Part shown: positions 1-8,306 of the stretch, in pieces | How positions within the stretch are numbered: the first letter of the stretch is position 1 | Layout of the letters: the number at the start of each line of letters is the position of its first letter | NCBI GenBank assembly: GCA_964386915.1 | Contig: CAYLUQ010000017.1 | Location: 1-49,797 of the forward strand | Source of the DNA: JADHMP01 sp964386915 | Lineage (GTDB): Bacteria > Bacteroidota > Bacteroidia > Flavobacteriales > Flavobacteriaceae | Length of the DNA stretch: 49,797 nucleotides | Direction: 5' to 3' | The notes under the pieces: generated by a model | Databases searched by the model: none | What the model was told of the DNA's origin: nothing | The model's input: the letters and a program-made list of their open reading frames with translations, nothing else | Position numbers and translations under genes: made by a program

Positions 1-23
1 AAATAGTGTGCAAGTGAGGAAAC

Positions 24-53
24 AAAAAAGGGACTACATTGCTGCAATCCCTT
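24..53 (-). terminator. terminator-like hairpin downstream of a tRNA-like remnant
   Basis: AAGGGA (28-33) pairs with TCCCTT (48-53). The A run on the plus strand at 24-29 gives a U tract for minus-strand transcription. It lies just past the tRNA 3'-end-like block at 66-79, as a real terminator would follow a tRNA gene. The interior is only partly paired, so strength is uncertain. Confidence 0.5.
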
Positions 54-65
54 GTAATAATTATT

Positions 66-107
66 ACCTCGGCAGGATTACCTTGGGTTTTCCTTGGAGC
101 TTCGTAG
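66..107 (-). repeat. tRNA-Arg 3'-end remnant (short duplicate)
   Basis: Positions 66-79 repeat exactly the 14 bases at 232-245, which are the acceptor and T-arm 3' part of the intact tRNA-Arg gene. No complete cloverleaf can be folded around it; the sequence to about 107 has only a weak likeness to a tRNA 5' end. I read it as the 3' end of a decayed tRNA copy, or an old attachment-site scar. The rest of 1-229 has no gene that I can see, only an AT-rich stretch with a small palindrome near 162-175. Confidence 0.45.
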
Positions 108-190
108 TCTAAATTTAAAGCTACAAATCTTCGATTTGCTGCCTTCTCTATTTTCACTTCGCCGCTTGAACAAGTTCAAGGCTCGTTCAA

Positions 191-217
191 ATAAAAAAGC
201 CCACCCTTGGTGAGCTT
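191..217 (-). terminator. rho-independent terminator of tRNA-Arg
   Basis: A nine-base stem with one mismatch (197-205 with 209-217, loop CTT) is followed on the minus strand by a U-rich tract (191-196). It begins 13 bases beyond the tRNA 3' end and so fits as its terminator. Confidence 0.75.
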
Positions 218-229
218 TTCCTTTTTAAG

Positions 230-303
230 TGACCTCGGCAGGATTCAAACCTGCAACCTCTTGAGCCGTAATCAAGTGCACTATTCAGTTATGCTACGAG
301 GCC
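230..303 (-). tRNA. tRNA-Arg (anticodon ACG)
   Basis: The minus strand folds into a full cloverleaf. The 7-bp acceptor stem (303-297 with 237-231) has one G-U pair. The D stem is GCAT/GTGC. The anticodon stem is CTTGA/TCAAG with loop TTACGGC, so the anticodon is ACG, which reads CGN arginine codons after A34-to-inosine editing. The T stem is GCAGG/CCTGC with loop TTTGAAT. CCA is not encoded; the base after the acceptor stem is the discriminator A. The D loop lacks the usual GG and the T loop has T instead of C56, so the G19-C56 tertiary contact is altered. I recall similar loops in other flavobacterial tRNA-Arg genes, so I take it as functional. Confidence 0.85.
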
Positions 304-393
304 TAAAGGTGTGCAAATATAAATTTTTTAGTTTCTAAAAAAAAGGCAAAAGTTCTAATTGTTAATAGTATCTTAGATTCCTACTATATCTAT

Positions 394-1332
394 ATGGAAA
401 TTATTGCAATTATTGTTGGATTAGTGCTCCTTGTTCAAGGAGGCGATTGGTTAATGAAAGCTGCGGTTGCCCTTTCTCTACAGCTCAAAATCCCTAAAAT
501 TGTGATTGGAATGACAGTGGTTTCTTTTGCCACATCAGCACCAGAATTAATTGTGAGCATGCAGGCCGCACTAGATGGCTATCCAGATTTAGCCTTAGGC
601 AATGTGATGGGTTCCAATGTGGCTAATTTAGCCTTTGTATTGAGTATAGTAATCTTAATTGCTCCTATTAAAGTGGCTAAAGATTTTATTAAAACAGATT
701 GGAGCATGATGTTTTTTGTTTCGATCTTGTTTTATTTTTTCTTGGTTCACGACGCAGTTTTATCTCGAATAGAGGGAGGAGTGTTGTTTATCCTCTTACT
801 ACTTTTTCTTTTGTTCTTGATCAAATTTCAAAAAAAAGCCGTTTTAGAAGAAACAGAAGGGACCCTAGAAACACTAGCAATAAGCCAGATTTTATGGCTC
901 TTGCCGCTGGGCGGATTTGCTCTTTGGTTAGGATCCGAAATCCTGGTTAAGGGGGCGGTAACACTGGCGCAACAATTGGGTGTGAGCGAACGGATCATCA
1001 GCATTTCTATTGTTTCAGTAGGCACCAGTATTCCAGAGCTTTCAGCTTCTTTGGTTGCCATTGTCAATAAGGAAAAGGCCATTTCATTGGGCAATTTGAT
1101 TGGCTCAAACATCTTTAATATTCTTGCTGTTTTAGGACTTACAGCTCTTGTTCAGCCGTTAACGGTTCAAGATTTGTCTTTGGTTAATCGCGATATATAT
1201 TGGATGTTGTGCATTTCTTTTTTGATTATGCCGCTTGTCTATTTTCCCCAAAGAAGCACTTTGGGAAGATGGGAAGGCCTGATCCTTTTGGGCACCTATA
1301 TATTGTTTCTCTACCCCCTCCTTTTTAATTAA
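394..1332 (+). CDS. calcium/sodium antiporter, CaCA family (YrbG-like)
   Basis: Inner-membrane cation antiporter expected to exchange Ca2+ for Na+ or H+. The 312-residue protein is almost entirely hydrophobic, with about ten membrane segments and the two inverted alpha repeats of the family. Repeat 1 (about residues 39-83) contains FATSAPEL and GNVMGSNVANL. Repeat 2 (about 205-249) contains VGTSIPELSAS and GNLIGSNIFNI. The acidic residues in the PEL motifs and the GSN motifs form the ion site. A hydrophilic loop near residue 150 separates the halves. Length is usual for YrbG-type proteins. It is a single gene between the tRNA and a bidirectional terminator. Confidence 0.93.
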   Translation: MEIIAIIVGLVLLVQGGDWLMKAAVALSLQLKIPKIVIGMTVVSFATSAPELIVSMQAALDGYPDLALGNVMGSNVANLAFVLSIVILIAPIKVAKDFIKTDWSMMFFVSILFYFFLVHDAVLSRIEGGVLFILLLLFLLFLIKFQKKAVLEETEGTLETLAISQILWLLPLGGFALWLGSEILVKGAVTLAQQLGVSERIISISIVSVGTSIPELSASLVAIVNKEKAISLGNLIGSNIFNILAVLGLTALVQPLTVQDLSLVNRDIYWMLCISFLIMPLVYFPQRSTLGRWEGLILLGTYILFLYPLLFN

Positions 1333-1337
1333 AGTTC

Positions 1338-1367
1338 AAAAAAAAACCTCCACTAGGGAGGTTTTTT
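1338..1367. terminator. bidirectional rho-independent terminator
   Basis: AACCTCC (1345-1351) and GGAGGTT (1356-1362) form a stem with a short loop, with A run before and T run after. It serves the antiporter gene on the plus strand and the glutamine synthetase gene on the minus strand, which converge here. Confidence 0.9.
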
Positions 1368-1386
1368 AATTGGTTAAGGTGTGTCC

Positions 1387-2394
1387 TTAAACACTTACAG
1401 ATTTAACTGTTTTAATAATTCGTGCAGCAATTTTATAAGGATCACCGTTTGAAGCTGGACGACGGTCTTCTAACCAACCTTTCCAACCTTTTTCAACGGT
1501 CATAATTGGAATACGAATAGAAGCGCCACGATCAGAAACACCAAAACTAAATTCATGGATAGACTGTGTTTCGTGTTTTCCAGTAAGACGCATATCGTTG
1601 TCAGCTCCATATACTGCAATGTGTTCTTTCACAACAGGGCGGAAGGCTTCGCAAATCTTCTCATAGGTCTCTTTTGAACCACAAGTTCTAAGCGTGGTGT
1701 TAGAAAAGTTAGCGTGCATTCCCGATCCATTCCAGTCTGTATCACCTAGGGGTTTAGGATGCCAGTTGATAGCCAATCCATATTTTTCACCCAACCTTTC
1801 GAGCAAGTAGCGGGCCACCCACATTTCATCACCAGCTTCCGCTGCGCCTTTAGAAAACCCTTGGAATTCCCACTGTCCGGCAGCTACTTCTGCGTTGATT
1901 CCCTCAATATTCAATCCGGCTTCTAAACATTGATCGAGGTGTTCTTCAACCATTTCACGGCCAAAAGCATTTTTGGCTCCTGCAGAGCAATAGAATTGCC
2001 CTTGAGGAGTTTGATCTTTTGGAAATCCTAACGGCAAGTTGGTTTCTGGGTCCCAAAGGAAATATTCTTGTTCAAATCCAAACCAAAAGTCGTTATCATT
2101 GTCATCAATAAGAGCTCGTCCGTTAGAAACGTGAGCTGTTCCATCGGCATTTAAAACTTCTGTCATCACTAACCAACCGTTTTTGCGATCGGGATCAGGA
2201 TAAAGAGCAACTGGCTTTAGGAGACAATCAGATGCACCTCCTTCTGCTTGACGTGTAGAAGAACCGTCAAAAGACCATAAGGGACATTCGGCAAGAGTGC
2301 CTCCAAAGTCCTCAACAATTTTTGTTTTGCTTCTTAAATTGGCTGTTGGTTCGTAACCATCTAACCAAATGTACTCGAGTTTGGATTTGTTCAT
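1387..2394 (-). CDS. glnII: glutamine synthetase type II (eukaryote-like, beta-grasp)
   Basis: Cytoplasmic enzyme that makes glutamine from glutamate, ammonia and ATP. The sequence has the type II signature: N-terminal LEYIWLDGYEPT, then PLWSFDGSST, the catalytic-domain FGFEQEYFLWD, NGSGMHANFS, and SIRIP near the C terminus. At about 335 residues it has the usual type II length, shorter than type I (about 470) or type III (about 730). I start it at ATG 2394 (MNKSKLEY), not at the upstream ATG 2418, because a TATTTTTG -7 box (2418-2425) covers that upstream codon and homologues begin at this point. It is divergent from glutamine synthetase III and the two appear to share regulatory DNA. Confidence 0.93.
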   Translation of the reverse strand: MNKSKLEYIWLDGYEPTANLRSKTKIVEDFGGTLAECPLWSFDGSSTRQAEGGASDCLLKPVALYPDPDRKNGWLVMTEVLNADGTAHVSNGRALIDDNDNDFWFGFEQEYFLWDPETNLPLGFPKDQTPQGQFYCSAGAKNAFGREMVEEHLDQCLEAGLNIEGINAEVAAGQWEFQGFSKGAAEAGDEMWVARYLLERLGEKYGLAINWHPKPLGDTDWNGSGMHANFSNTTLRTCGSKETYEKICEAFRPVVKEHIAVYGADNDMRLTGKHETQSIHEFSFGVSDRGASIRIPIMTVEKGWKGWLEDRRPASNGDPYKIAARIIKTVKSVSV

Positions 2395-2417
2395 AATCAT
2401 TTTTATTAATTGATTCA

Positions 2418-2445
2418 CAAAAATAAAATTTTATCAGACTCCCCC
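2418..2445 (-). promoter_or_regulatory. glnII promoter with G5 run in place of the -33 box
   Basis: Minus-strand TATTTTTG (2418-2425) fits the Bacteroidota -7 consensus TAnnTTTG. The TTTG -33 box is not found; instead a GAGGGGG run (CCCCC on the plus strand, 2441-2445) lies 15 bp upstream. The same layout is found at the porin-PII-Amt promoter and, on the opposite face, at glnN. The predicted start near 2412 gives a leader of about 18 bases. Confidence 0.6.
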
Positions 2446-2490
2446 TCAATATTATAAGTAAGAATAGACCCTAATTTAGTATTTTTATCA

Positions 2491-2513
2491 ATACCCTATT
2501 TTTTTAAGGGTTA
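2491..2513. promoter_or_regulatory. palindrome between the two glutamine synthetase genes (candidate operator)
   Basis: ACCC (2493-2496) and GGGT (2508-2511) are separated by an 11-bp A/T spacer, and the flanking TA steps extend the symmetry. It lies between the two divergent promoters. It resembles the ACCCCC-N8-GGGGGGT palindromes upstream of the porin-PII-Amt operon, with shorter arms. I infer a shared nitrogen regulator; no regulator has been identified. Confidence 0.5.
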
Positions 2514-2544
2514 AATTTAAAAATTGATAAAAAAAATCGACTAA

Positions 2545-2575
2545 CCCCCCTGTTGCTTTAAATTTTTTACATTTG
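2545..2575 (+). promoter_or_regulatory. glnN promoter with C6 run in place of the -33 box
   Basis: TACATTTG (2568-2575) fits the -7 consensus. Seventeen bases upstream is CCCCCC (2545-2550), where a TTTG -33 box would be expected. Predicted transcription start is near 2581, giving a leader of about 15 bases before ATG 2596. Confidence 0.6.
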
Positions 2576-2595
2576 TTTTAAATCAAAATTGCCCA

Positions 2596-4785
2596 ATGAA
2601 TAACCTCAGACAACTCAATTTGCAAGCTTTAGCCAATACCCCTTTAGGAAACGTTAAAGAAAACAAAAAAGACCTTTTTACGGCCTATGGTGCACAAGTA
2701 TTTCACAACGATATTTTACAACAATATTTAAATAAATCGGCTTATGATGAAATTCAAAAGGCGATTAGAAAAGGGGTAAAAATCAACTTGATTTTAGCCA
2801 ATCAAATTGCTGCAGCCATGAAAACTTGGGCCCGTTCAAAAGGCGCAACTCATTATACTCATTGGTTTCAACCGCTAACAGGCGCAACAGCAGAAAAACA
2901 TGATGCCCTTTTTGACCTCAATGAAAATCATCAACTTATCGAAAAGTTTGAGGGAAATCAATTGGTGCAGCAAGAACCCGATGCTTCTAGTTTTCCCAGT
3001 GGCGGCATTCGAAATACATTTGAGGCAAGAGGCTATACGGCTTGGGATCCCACTTCTCCGGCTTTTATTTATCACAATACACTTTGCATCCCAACCATCT
3101 TTGTTTCTTATACCGGTGAGGCGTTAGATTATAAAACACCTTTACTTAAATCGCTAACTGCATTAGACGAAGCCGCAACGGAAATTTGCAAGTTTTTTGA
3201 CAAGAGCATTAACAAAGTTTTTACCACATTGGGATGGGAGCAAGAATATTTTCTCGTCGATCGTTCACTCATGCAAACTCGTCCTGATTTATTGCTCACT
3301 GGGCGAACTCTATTAGGACATGCTCCTGCTAAAGGGCAACAGCTCAACGACCATTATTTTGGTTCTATTCCGAGCAGGGTAATGCATTTTATGGAAGAAC
3401 TAGAACATGAATCTATGTTGTTAGGAATTCCAGTTAAAACACGTCACAATGAGGTGGCGCCAGGACAATATGAATTGGCACCAGTTTTTGAAGAAGCCAA
3501 TTTATCGGTAGACCATAATGCTTTGCTCATGGAAATCATGAAGCATATTGCCCTGAAACATAATTTTGAAGTACTTTTTCACGAAAAACCCTTTGCAGGC
3601 ATTAATGGTTCTGGCAAACATTGCAATTGGTCTTTAATGGCGGATAACGGCACCAATCTGTTGAGCCCAGGCAAAACACCCATGAGTAACCTTCAATTCT
3701 TGACCTTTTTTATCAACACCATTGCCGCAGCTTTGAAACATGAAGCCCTATTGAGTGCTTCTACTGCTAGTGCTAGTAACGATCTTCGTTTAGGAAATGA
3801 TGAAGCGCCTCCAACCATTTTGTCAATTTATATCGGAAAGCAACTCCAGCAGGTGCTAGACGACCTCGAAAATGTGTCTAAAGGAAAATTATCTCCAGAA
3901 GAAAAGACCGATTTAAAATTGAATGTGGTGGGTAAAATACCCGAAATTTTGTTAGATAATACGGACCGAAACAGAACCTCACCCTTTGCCTTTACGGGCA
4001 ATAAATTTGAGTTTCGCATGGTAGGGGCTAAAAGCAATTGTGCCCAACCCCTTATGACGCTCAATGCAATAGTAGCCGAACAACTTCAAACTTTTGGAAA
4101 AGCCGTTGAAAATTTAGTAGAACAAAAGGGAATGAAGAAAGACGATGCCATTTTTAATCTTCTACGGGATCAAATTAAAAACATAAAAGACATCCTCTTT
4201 GAAGGAGATGGCTACAGTGATAGTTGGGAAAAAGAGGCCCAAAAAAGAGGCTTGAGCAAATTTTATCACACCCCTGGGGCTTTACAGGCTTTTCGGAAAA
4301 AGGAAACCATTCAGCTTTTCGAAGGCTTAGCTATACTCTCTCCCAGAGAGTTGGAAGCACGCCATCAAGTAGCTTTAGATGAATATACTTTACGCATTCA
4401 AATTGAGTCTAGAACATTAGGCGATTTAGCCCGTAATCACATCATTCCAACCGCTATTAAATATCAAAATATATTGATTGAAAACGTAAAGGGAATCAAG
4501 GAACTCTTTGGAAAACAAGCCGACATTCAAGTGGCAGAACCCCTTCAGTTGATCGAGTCCATTTCAAAACACATTGCCGCCATTAATGCTGGCATAACAG
4601 ACATGATCAACGCGAGAAAAAAGGCCAATGCTATTGCTTCTAGTGAAGAACGCGCTATGGCCTATGCCACAAACGTTCATCCTCTCTTAGACCAACTTCG
4701 CTATCATTGCGATAAACTGGAGCTAACCGTAGACGATGAAATTTGGCCCTTGGCAAAATATAGAGAATTGTTATTCATACGTTAA
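2596..4785 (+). CDS. glnN: glutamine synthetase type III
   Basis: Large glutamine synthetase (729 residues), the form common in Bacteroidota and cyanobacteria, making glutamine from glutamate and ammonia as a cytoplasmic double-ring oligomer. Family blocks are visible in order: THYTHWFQPLTG, GGIRNTFEARGYTAWDP, LGWEQEYFLVDR, RHNEVAPGQYELAP, GINGSGKHCNWS, NDLRLGNDEAPP and NRTSPFAFTGNKFEFRMVG. The C-terminal extension after about residue 560 is typical of type III. It is divergent from glutamine synthetase II with about 200 bp of shared regulatory DNA, so the cell carries two unrelated-length isoenzymes side by side, possibly used under different ammonia supply. The start has no competitor. Confidence 0.96.
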   Translation: MNNLRQLNLQALANTPLGNVKENKKDLFTAYGAQVFHNDILQQYLNKSAYDEIQKAIRKGVKINLILANQIAAAMKTWARSKGATHYTHWFQPLTGATAEKHDALFDLNENHQLIEKFEGNQLVQQEPDASSFPSGGIRNTFEARGYTAWDPTSPAFIYHNTLCIPTIFVSYTGEALDYKTPLLKSLTALDEAATEICKFFDKSINKVFTTLGWEQEYFLVDRSLMQTRPDLLLTGRTLLGHAPAKGQQLNDHYFGSIPSRVMHFMEELEHESMLLGIPVKTRHNEVAPGQYELAPVFEEANLSVDHNALLMEIMKHIALKHNFEVLFHEKPFAGINGSGKHCNWSLMADNGTNLLSPGKTPMSNLQFLTFFINTIAAALKHEALLSASTASASNDLRLGNDEAPPTILSIYIGKQLQQVLDDLENVSKGKLSPEEKTDLKLNVVGKIPEILLDNTDRNRTSPFAFTGNKFEFRMVGAKSNCAQPLMTLNAIVAEQLQTFGKAVENLVEQKGMKKDDAIFNLLRDQIKNIKDILFEGDGYSDSWEKEAQKRGLSKFYHTPGALQAFRKKETIQLFEGLAILSPRELEARHQVALDEYTLRIQIESRTLGDLARNHIIPTAIKYQNILIENVKGIKELFGKQADIQVAEPLQLIESISKHIAAINAGITDMINARKKANAIASSEERAMAYATNVHPLLDQLRYHCDKLELTVDDEIWPLAKYRELLFIR

Positions 4786-4827
4786 TAAATATCTTTTTAC
4801 AGAATGTCATTTCTCTATAAATTAGGC

Positions 4828-4835
4828 TACTTTTG
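4828..4835 (+). promoter_or_regulatory. purM promoter -7 box
   Basis: TACTTTTG matches TAnnTTTG and ends 12 bases before ATG 4848, so the predicted leader is only about 7 bases. No clear -33 box is seen. Confidence 0.5.
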
Positions 4836-4847
4836 GGGTAATTATTT

Positions 4848-6017
4848 ATGAGTTCAGAACGTTATCTTTTAAGAGGTGTATCCGCACAAAAGCAAGAGGT
4901 GCATCAAGCCATAAAGAACATTGACAAAGGATTGTTTCCCAAGTCGTTTTGTAAAATTGTTCCCGATGTTCTTTCTCAAAACGAAGACGAGGCTTTGGTA
5001 ATGCATGCCGATGGTGCCGGCACTAAATCTTCTTTGGCCTATATATATTGGAAAGAAACCAACGACCTGTCTGTTTGGAAAGGAATCGCACAAGACGCTG
5101 TGGTTATGAATTTAGACGATTTGCTCTGTGTGGGAATTACCCAAAATATAGTGCTATCATCTACCATTGGAAGAAATAAAAACACAATTCCGGGGGAAGT
5201 CATTGCTGCTATTATAGAAGGCACAGAAGAATTTCTGGCTAAAATGCGACCCTATGGGGTTACCCTATTCAGTGCAGGAGGAGAAACTGCCGATGTTGGC
5301 GATTTAGTAAGGACCATCATAGTAGATTCTACCGTAACAGCACGTATTAAAAGGTCTCAAGTAATCGATAATGCAAACATAAGACCGGGTGATGTTATTG
5401 TTGGCTTTGCCTCCTATGGACAAGCAAGCTATGAAGATGAATATAATGCCGGAATGGGAAGCAACGGTTTAACCTCTGCTCGGCATGATGTTTTTTCAAA
5501 AAAATGGGCTCAAAAATACCCCGAAAGCTATGACCCTCAAGTGCCTGAAGATTTAGTTTTTTCAGGGTCTCAAGAGCTTACAGCCCAGCCCAATGCTTTT
5601 CCTTTAGATGTGGGTAAAATGGTTTTGTCACCCACCCGCACTTATGCGCCCATTATGCATCAAATTTTTGAGGAAGTGGGCCGTGAAAATATTCACGGTA
5701 TGGTGCATTGCAGCGGAGGAGCCCAAACCAAAATCCTTCATTTTGTTGACCAACTCCACATTATTAAAGACAATCTTTTTGAACCACCACCTTTGTTTCA
5801 AATGATTCAAAAAGAATCCGGAACTACAAACCGCGAAATGTATCAGGTTTTTAATATGGGCCACCGAATGGAATGTTATGTTCCAAAAGAATTTGCTGAA
5901 CCTATCATAGCCATTGCCAAAGCCTATAATGTTGAAGCTCAAATTGTGGGGAGAGTAGAGGCGGCCTCTCAAAAAAGACTAAGCCTAATTTTGCCTTCAG
6001 AGCAAATTGAATATTAA
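4848..6017 (+). CDS. purM: phosphoribosylformylglycinamidine cyclo-ligase (AIR synthase)
   Basis: Fifth step of purine synthesis: ATP-dependent ring closure of FGAM to AIR. At 389 residues it is the longer Bacteroidota form rather than the roughly 345-residue enterobacterial one, with a matching N terminus (RGVSAQKQEVHQAIKNIDKG). PurM-superfamily motifs include MHADGAGTKSSLAY (Gly-rich ATP loop, about residue 53), DDLLCVG, SAGGETADVGD and the C-terminal NMGHRMECYVP. It begins 62 bp after glnN with its own -7 box. Its end overlaps the next open frame only if that frame is read from its first ATG. Confidence 0.92.
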   Translation: MSSERYLLRGVSAQKQEVHQAIKNIDKGLFPKSFCKIVPDVLSQNEDEALVMHADGAGTKSSLAYIYWKETNDLSVWKGIAQDAVVMNLDDLLCVGITQNIVLSSTIGRNKNTIPGEVIAAIIEGTEEFLAKMRPYGVTLFSAGGETADVGDLVRTIIVDSTVTARIKRSQVIDNANIRPGDVIVGFASYGQASYEDEYNAGMGSNGLTSARHDVFSKKWAQKYPESYDPQVPEDLVFSGSQELTAQPNAFPLDVGKMVLSPTRTYAPIMHQIFEEVGRENIHGMVHCSGGAQTKILHFVDQLHIIKDNLFEPPPLFQMIQKESGTTNREMYQVFNMGHRMECYVPKEFAEPIIAIAKAYNVEAQIVGRVEAASQKRLSLILPSEQIEY

Positions 6018-6027
6018 CAAAAACGAT

Positions 6028-6642
6028 ATGAATTTTTTGAAATTCAGTCAATTTTTAGTGTTGTTAAGTCTGTTGTTTTGCCAACAAAATTCTTGGGCAC
6101 AGGAAGATTTATTTGCACAATTGGAAGAAGAAAATCCTCAAGAAGAAAAATTATTGCCAGATCAAATGCTTTTGACGCAGCGTGTTTTTTGGGGAGAAAA
6201 TGGACTCTTACGACAAGCTAATCTTGCTCCGCTCAATAAAACCAATAGAGAAAAGGAATTAAAAATTAGACGTAACATGCTTACGGCCCATCAAGTAGTA
6301 GGCTATCTTACCCTAGCCGGAATGGTGGCCCAGGGTATTTTGGGCACAGAACTTTATAGGGGCAAGCGAAGGTCATATGAAACTCACAAAATGATTGGTA
6401 ATTTTGTTACGGCAAGCTATTTTACGGGAGCTTCCCTTTCACTTTTTGCGCCCCCTCCCTTGATTTCTAAAAAAACTAAGGGGCTAAGTTCTATTAAAGC
6501 ACACAAATGGTTAGCAAGCGTTCATTTTTCAGCCATGATTGCCACTAATTTATTAGCCGAAGAAAATAAAAAATACCATCGTGCAGCTTCCTACGCCCTT
6601 TTTGCCAGTTATGGCACAGCAATTTTAGTGTTTAAATTTTAA
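6028..6642 (+). CDS. exported membrane protein with cytochrome b561-like His pattern
   Basis: No name-level homologue is recognised. The start at ATG 6028 puts a signal peptide (MNFLKFSQFLVLLSLLFCQQNSWAQ) at the N terminus; the upstream ATG 6007 would overlap purM and spoil it. After an acidic, then basic, soluble segment come four membrane segments. Each opens with a histidine (AHQVVGY, THKMIGN, AHKWLAS, YHRAASY). This resembles the four-helix haem core of eukaryote-type cytochrome b561. It lies 4 bp before a yceI gene, and in proteobacteria YceI is often encoded next to a b561 protein. A haem-binding quinone-linked redox role is therefore inferred, not shown. Confidence 0.7.
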   Translation: MNFLKFSQFLVLLSLLFCQQNSWAQEDLFAQLEEENPQEEKLLPDQMLLTQRVFWGENGLLRQANLAPLNKTNREKELKIRRNMLTAHQVVGYLTLAGMVAQGILGTELYRGKRRSYETHKMIGNFVTASYFTGASLSLFAPPPLISKKTKGLSSIKAHKWLASVHFSAMIATNLLAEENKKYHRAASYALFASYGTAILVFKF

Positions 6643-6646
6643 AGGC

Positions 6647-7195
6647 ATGAAAGTTTACCTAATAGCCTTTTTTTTGTTGCTCTCTTTGGATGTTTTTTCT
6701 CAAAGTACAACCTGGAAGGTTTTGGCAGAAGAATCTACAATTTCCTACAGCGCCAAGCATGTTTTGCATGCTTGGAAAGGAATCAACAATAAGATTTTAG
6801 GGTTAGCGGTGATCAACGCTACTGAAAAGCAACTAGATAAAATGGCCATTTTGGTAAATGTACGCAACTTTGACAGCAACAATTCTAGCCGAGATGCCCA
6901 TGCCCTTGAAGTGCTTGATGCCCTGCAATATCCACAAGTAAAGTTCTACAGTGAAGAAGTTAACCTAACGGAAAATAGCTATTCCTTGAAAGGAACGCTA
7001 GATTTTCACGGTGTAAAAGCACCCTTAGAAGTAGCGGGTTCAGCACAATGGACTACTGGAAAGTTAAAATTAAGTGGTAATTTTGACCTGCAACCCACAG
7101 CCTTCAAAATTGAGCTTCCGTCTTTTATGATGATTCCTATGGAAGACGAATTGAAATTTGCGTTTGAACTAACGTTTAAGGCAGAAAAAGAGTAG
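6647..7195 (+). CDS. YceI family periplasmic protein
   Basis: Secreted lipocalin-like beta-barrel of 182 residues. An N-terminal signal peptide (to FSQ, about residue 19) is followed by family features: WKVLAEESTISYSAKHVLHAW, the RNFDSNNSSRDAHALEVLDALQYP block, and KGTLDFHGVKAPLEV. Family members bind isoprenoid lipids such as ubiquinone-like molecules. Here it directly follows the b561-like membrane protein and is probably co-transcribed with it. Confidence 0.9.
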   Translation: MKVYLIAFFLLLSLDVFSQSTTWKVLAEESTISYSAKHVLHAWKGINNKILGLAVINATEKQLDKMAILVNVRNFDSNNSSRDAHALEVLDALQYPQVKFYSEEVNLTENSYSLKGTLDFHGVKAPLEVAGSAQWTTGKLKLSGNFDLQPTAFKIELPSFMMIPMEDELKFAFELTFKAEKE

Positions 7196-7226
7196 AAATA
7201 TTTAGTTGGAGTAAAGAGAATTATTG

Positions 7227-8306
7227 ATGCTAGAAAAATTAAGAATTATACAGCAACGATTTGATGAGGTTTCGGACCTCATTATACAGCCTGAAATTAT
7301 TGCCGATCAAAAGCGTTATATTCAATTAAATAAAGAATATAAAGATTTATCGGCCTTGGTTGCTAAAATGAATAGCTATCAAAATCTGTTGTCTACTATG
7401 GAAGAAGCGGAGGCAATGCTTAAACAAGAAACCGATCCTGAACTTCTCGAAATGGCTCGTCAAGAATTAGATCAAGTGAAAGAAGCACTTCCAAAACTCG
7501 AAGAAGAAATCAAATTTATGCTCATTCCTAAAGATCCTGAAGATGCTAAAAATGTGGTGATAGAGATCCGAGCTGGAACGGGTGGTGATGAAGCGAGCAT
7601 TTTTGCAGGCGATTTATATCGCATGTATACCAAATTTTGTCAAGCACAAGGGTGGTCATCTAGTTTAGTAGACGCCAACGAAGGAACAGCTGGCGGATTT
7701 AAAGAGATTATTTTTGAAGTAAGTGGAGAAGATGTTTATGGCACCCTAAAATATGAATCGGGTGTGCACCGAGTGCAGCGAGTGCCTCAAACCGAAACCC
7801 AAGGAAGAGTTCATACATCGGCTGCCACGGTCATGATTTTGCCCGAGGCAGAAGAATTTGATATAGAAATAGACATGAATGACGTGCGAATTGACTATTT
7901 CTGTTCCTCTGGCCCCGGTGGACAATCGGTAAACACAACCTATTCCGCCGTTCGACTCACACATGAACCCACTGGAATTGTGGCCCAATGTCAAGACCAA
8001 AAATCGCAGCATAAAAATAAAGACAAAGCCTTAAAAGTATTGCGCTCTCGCCTTTATGAATTGGAGCTGCAAAAAAAGTTAGCCTCCGATGCAGCCAAGC
8101 GAAACGCTTTGGTTTCCTCTGGAGATCGTTCAGCAAAAATTAGAACCTATAACTATCCTCAAGGAAGAGTAACCGACCACCGCATTGGACTCACCCTATA
8201 TGATCTCCCCAATATTGTAAATGGAGACCTCCAAAAATTGATTGATGAGCTCTTGTTGTATCAAAACACACAAAAATTAAAAGAAGCAGGAGAAGAGGTC
8301 TTATGA
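7227..8306 (+). CDS. prfA: peptide chain release factor 1
   Basis: Recognises UAA and UAG stop codons in the ribosomal A site and triggers peptide release. The GGQ motif is at about residue 231 (SSGPGGQSVNTT). The codon-recognition tripeptide of the PxT class is PQT in VQRVPQTETQG, which marks RF1 rather than RF2 (SPF). The length of 359 residues is usual. I start at ATG 7227; the in-frame TTG at 7224 only adds one residue. Its stop overlaps the pyrF start by 4 bases, so translation is probably coupled. Confidence 0.97.
   Translation: MLEKLRIIQQRFDEVSDLIIQPEIIADQKRYIQLNKEYKDLSALVAKMNSYQNLLSTMEEAEAMLKQETDPELLEMARQELDQVKEALPKLEEEIKFMLIPKDPEDAKNVVIEIRAGTGGDEASIFAGDLYRMYTKFCQAQGWSSSLVDANEGTAGGFKEIIFEVSGEDVYGTLKYESGVHRVQRVPQTETQGRVHTSAATVMILPEAEEFDIEIDMNDVRIDYFCSSGPGGQSVNTTYSAVRLTHEPTGIVAQCQDQKSQHKNKDKALKVLRSRLYELELQKKLASDAAKRNALVSSGDRSAKIRTYNYPQGRVTDHRIGLTLYDLPNIVNGDLQKLIDELLLYQNTQKLKEAGEEVL

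Noticed and set aside
2394..2418. Longer start of glutamine synthetase II at ATG 2418
   Set aside because: That ATG lies in the -7 box and adds eight residues not seen in homologues.
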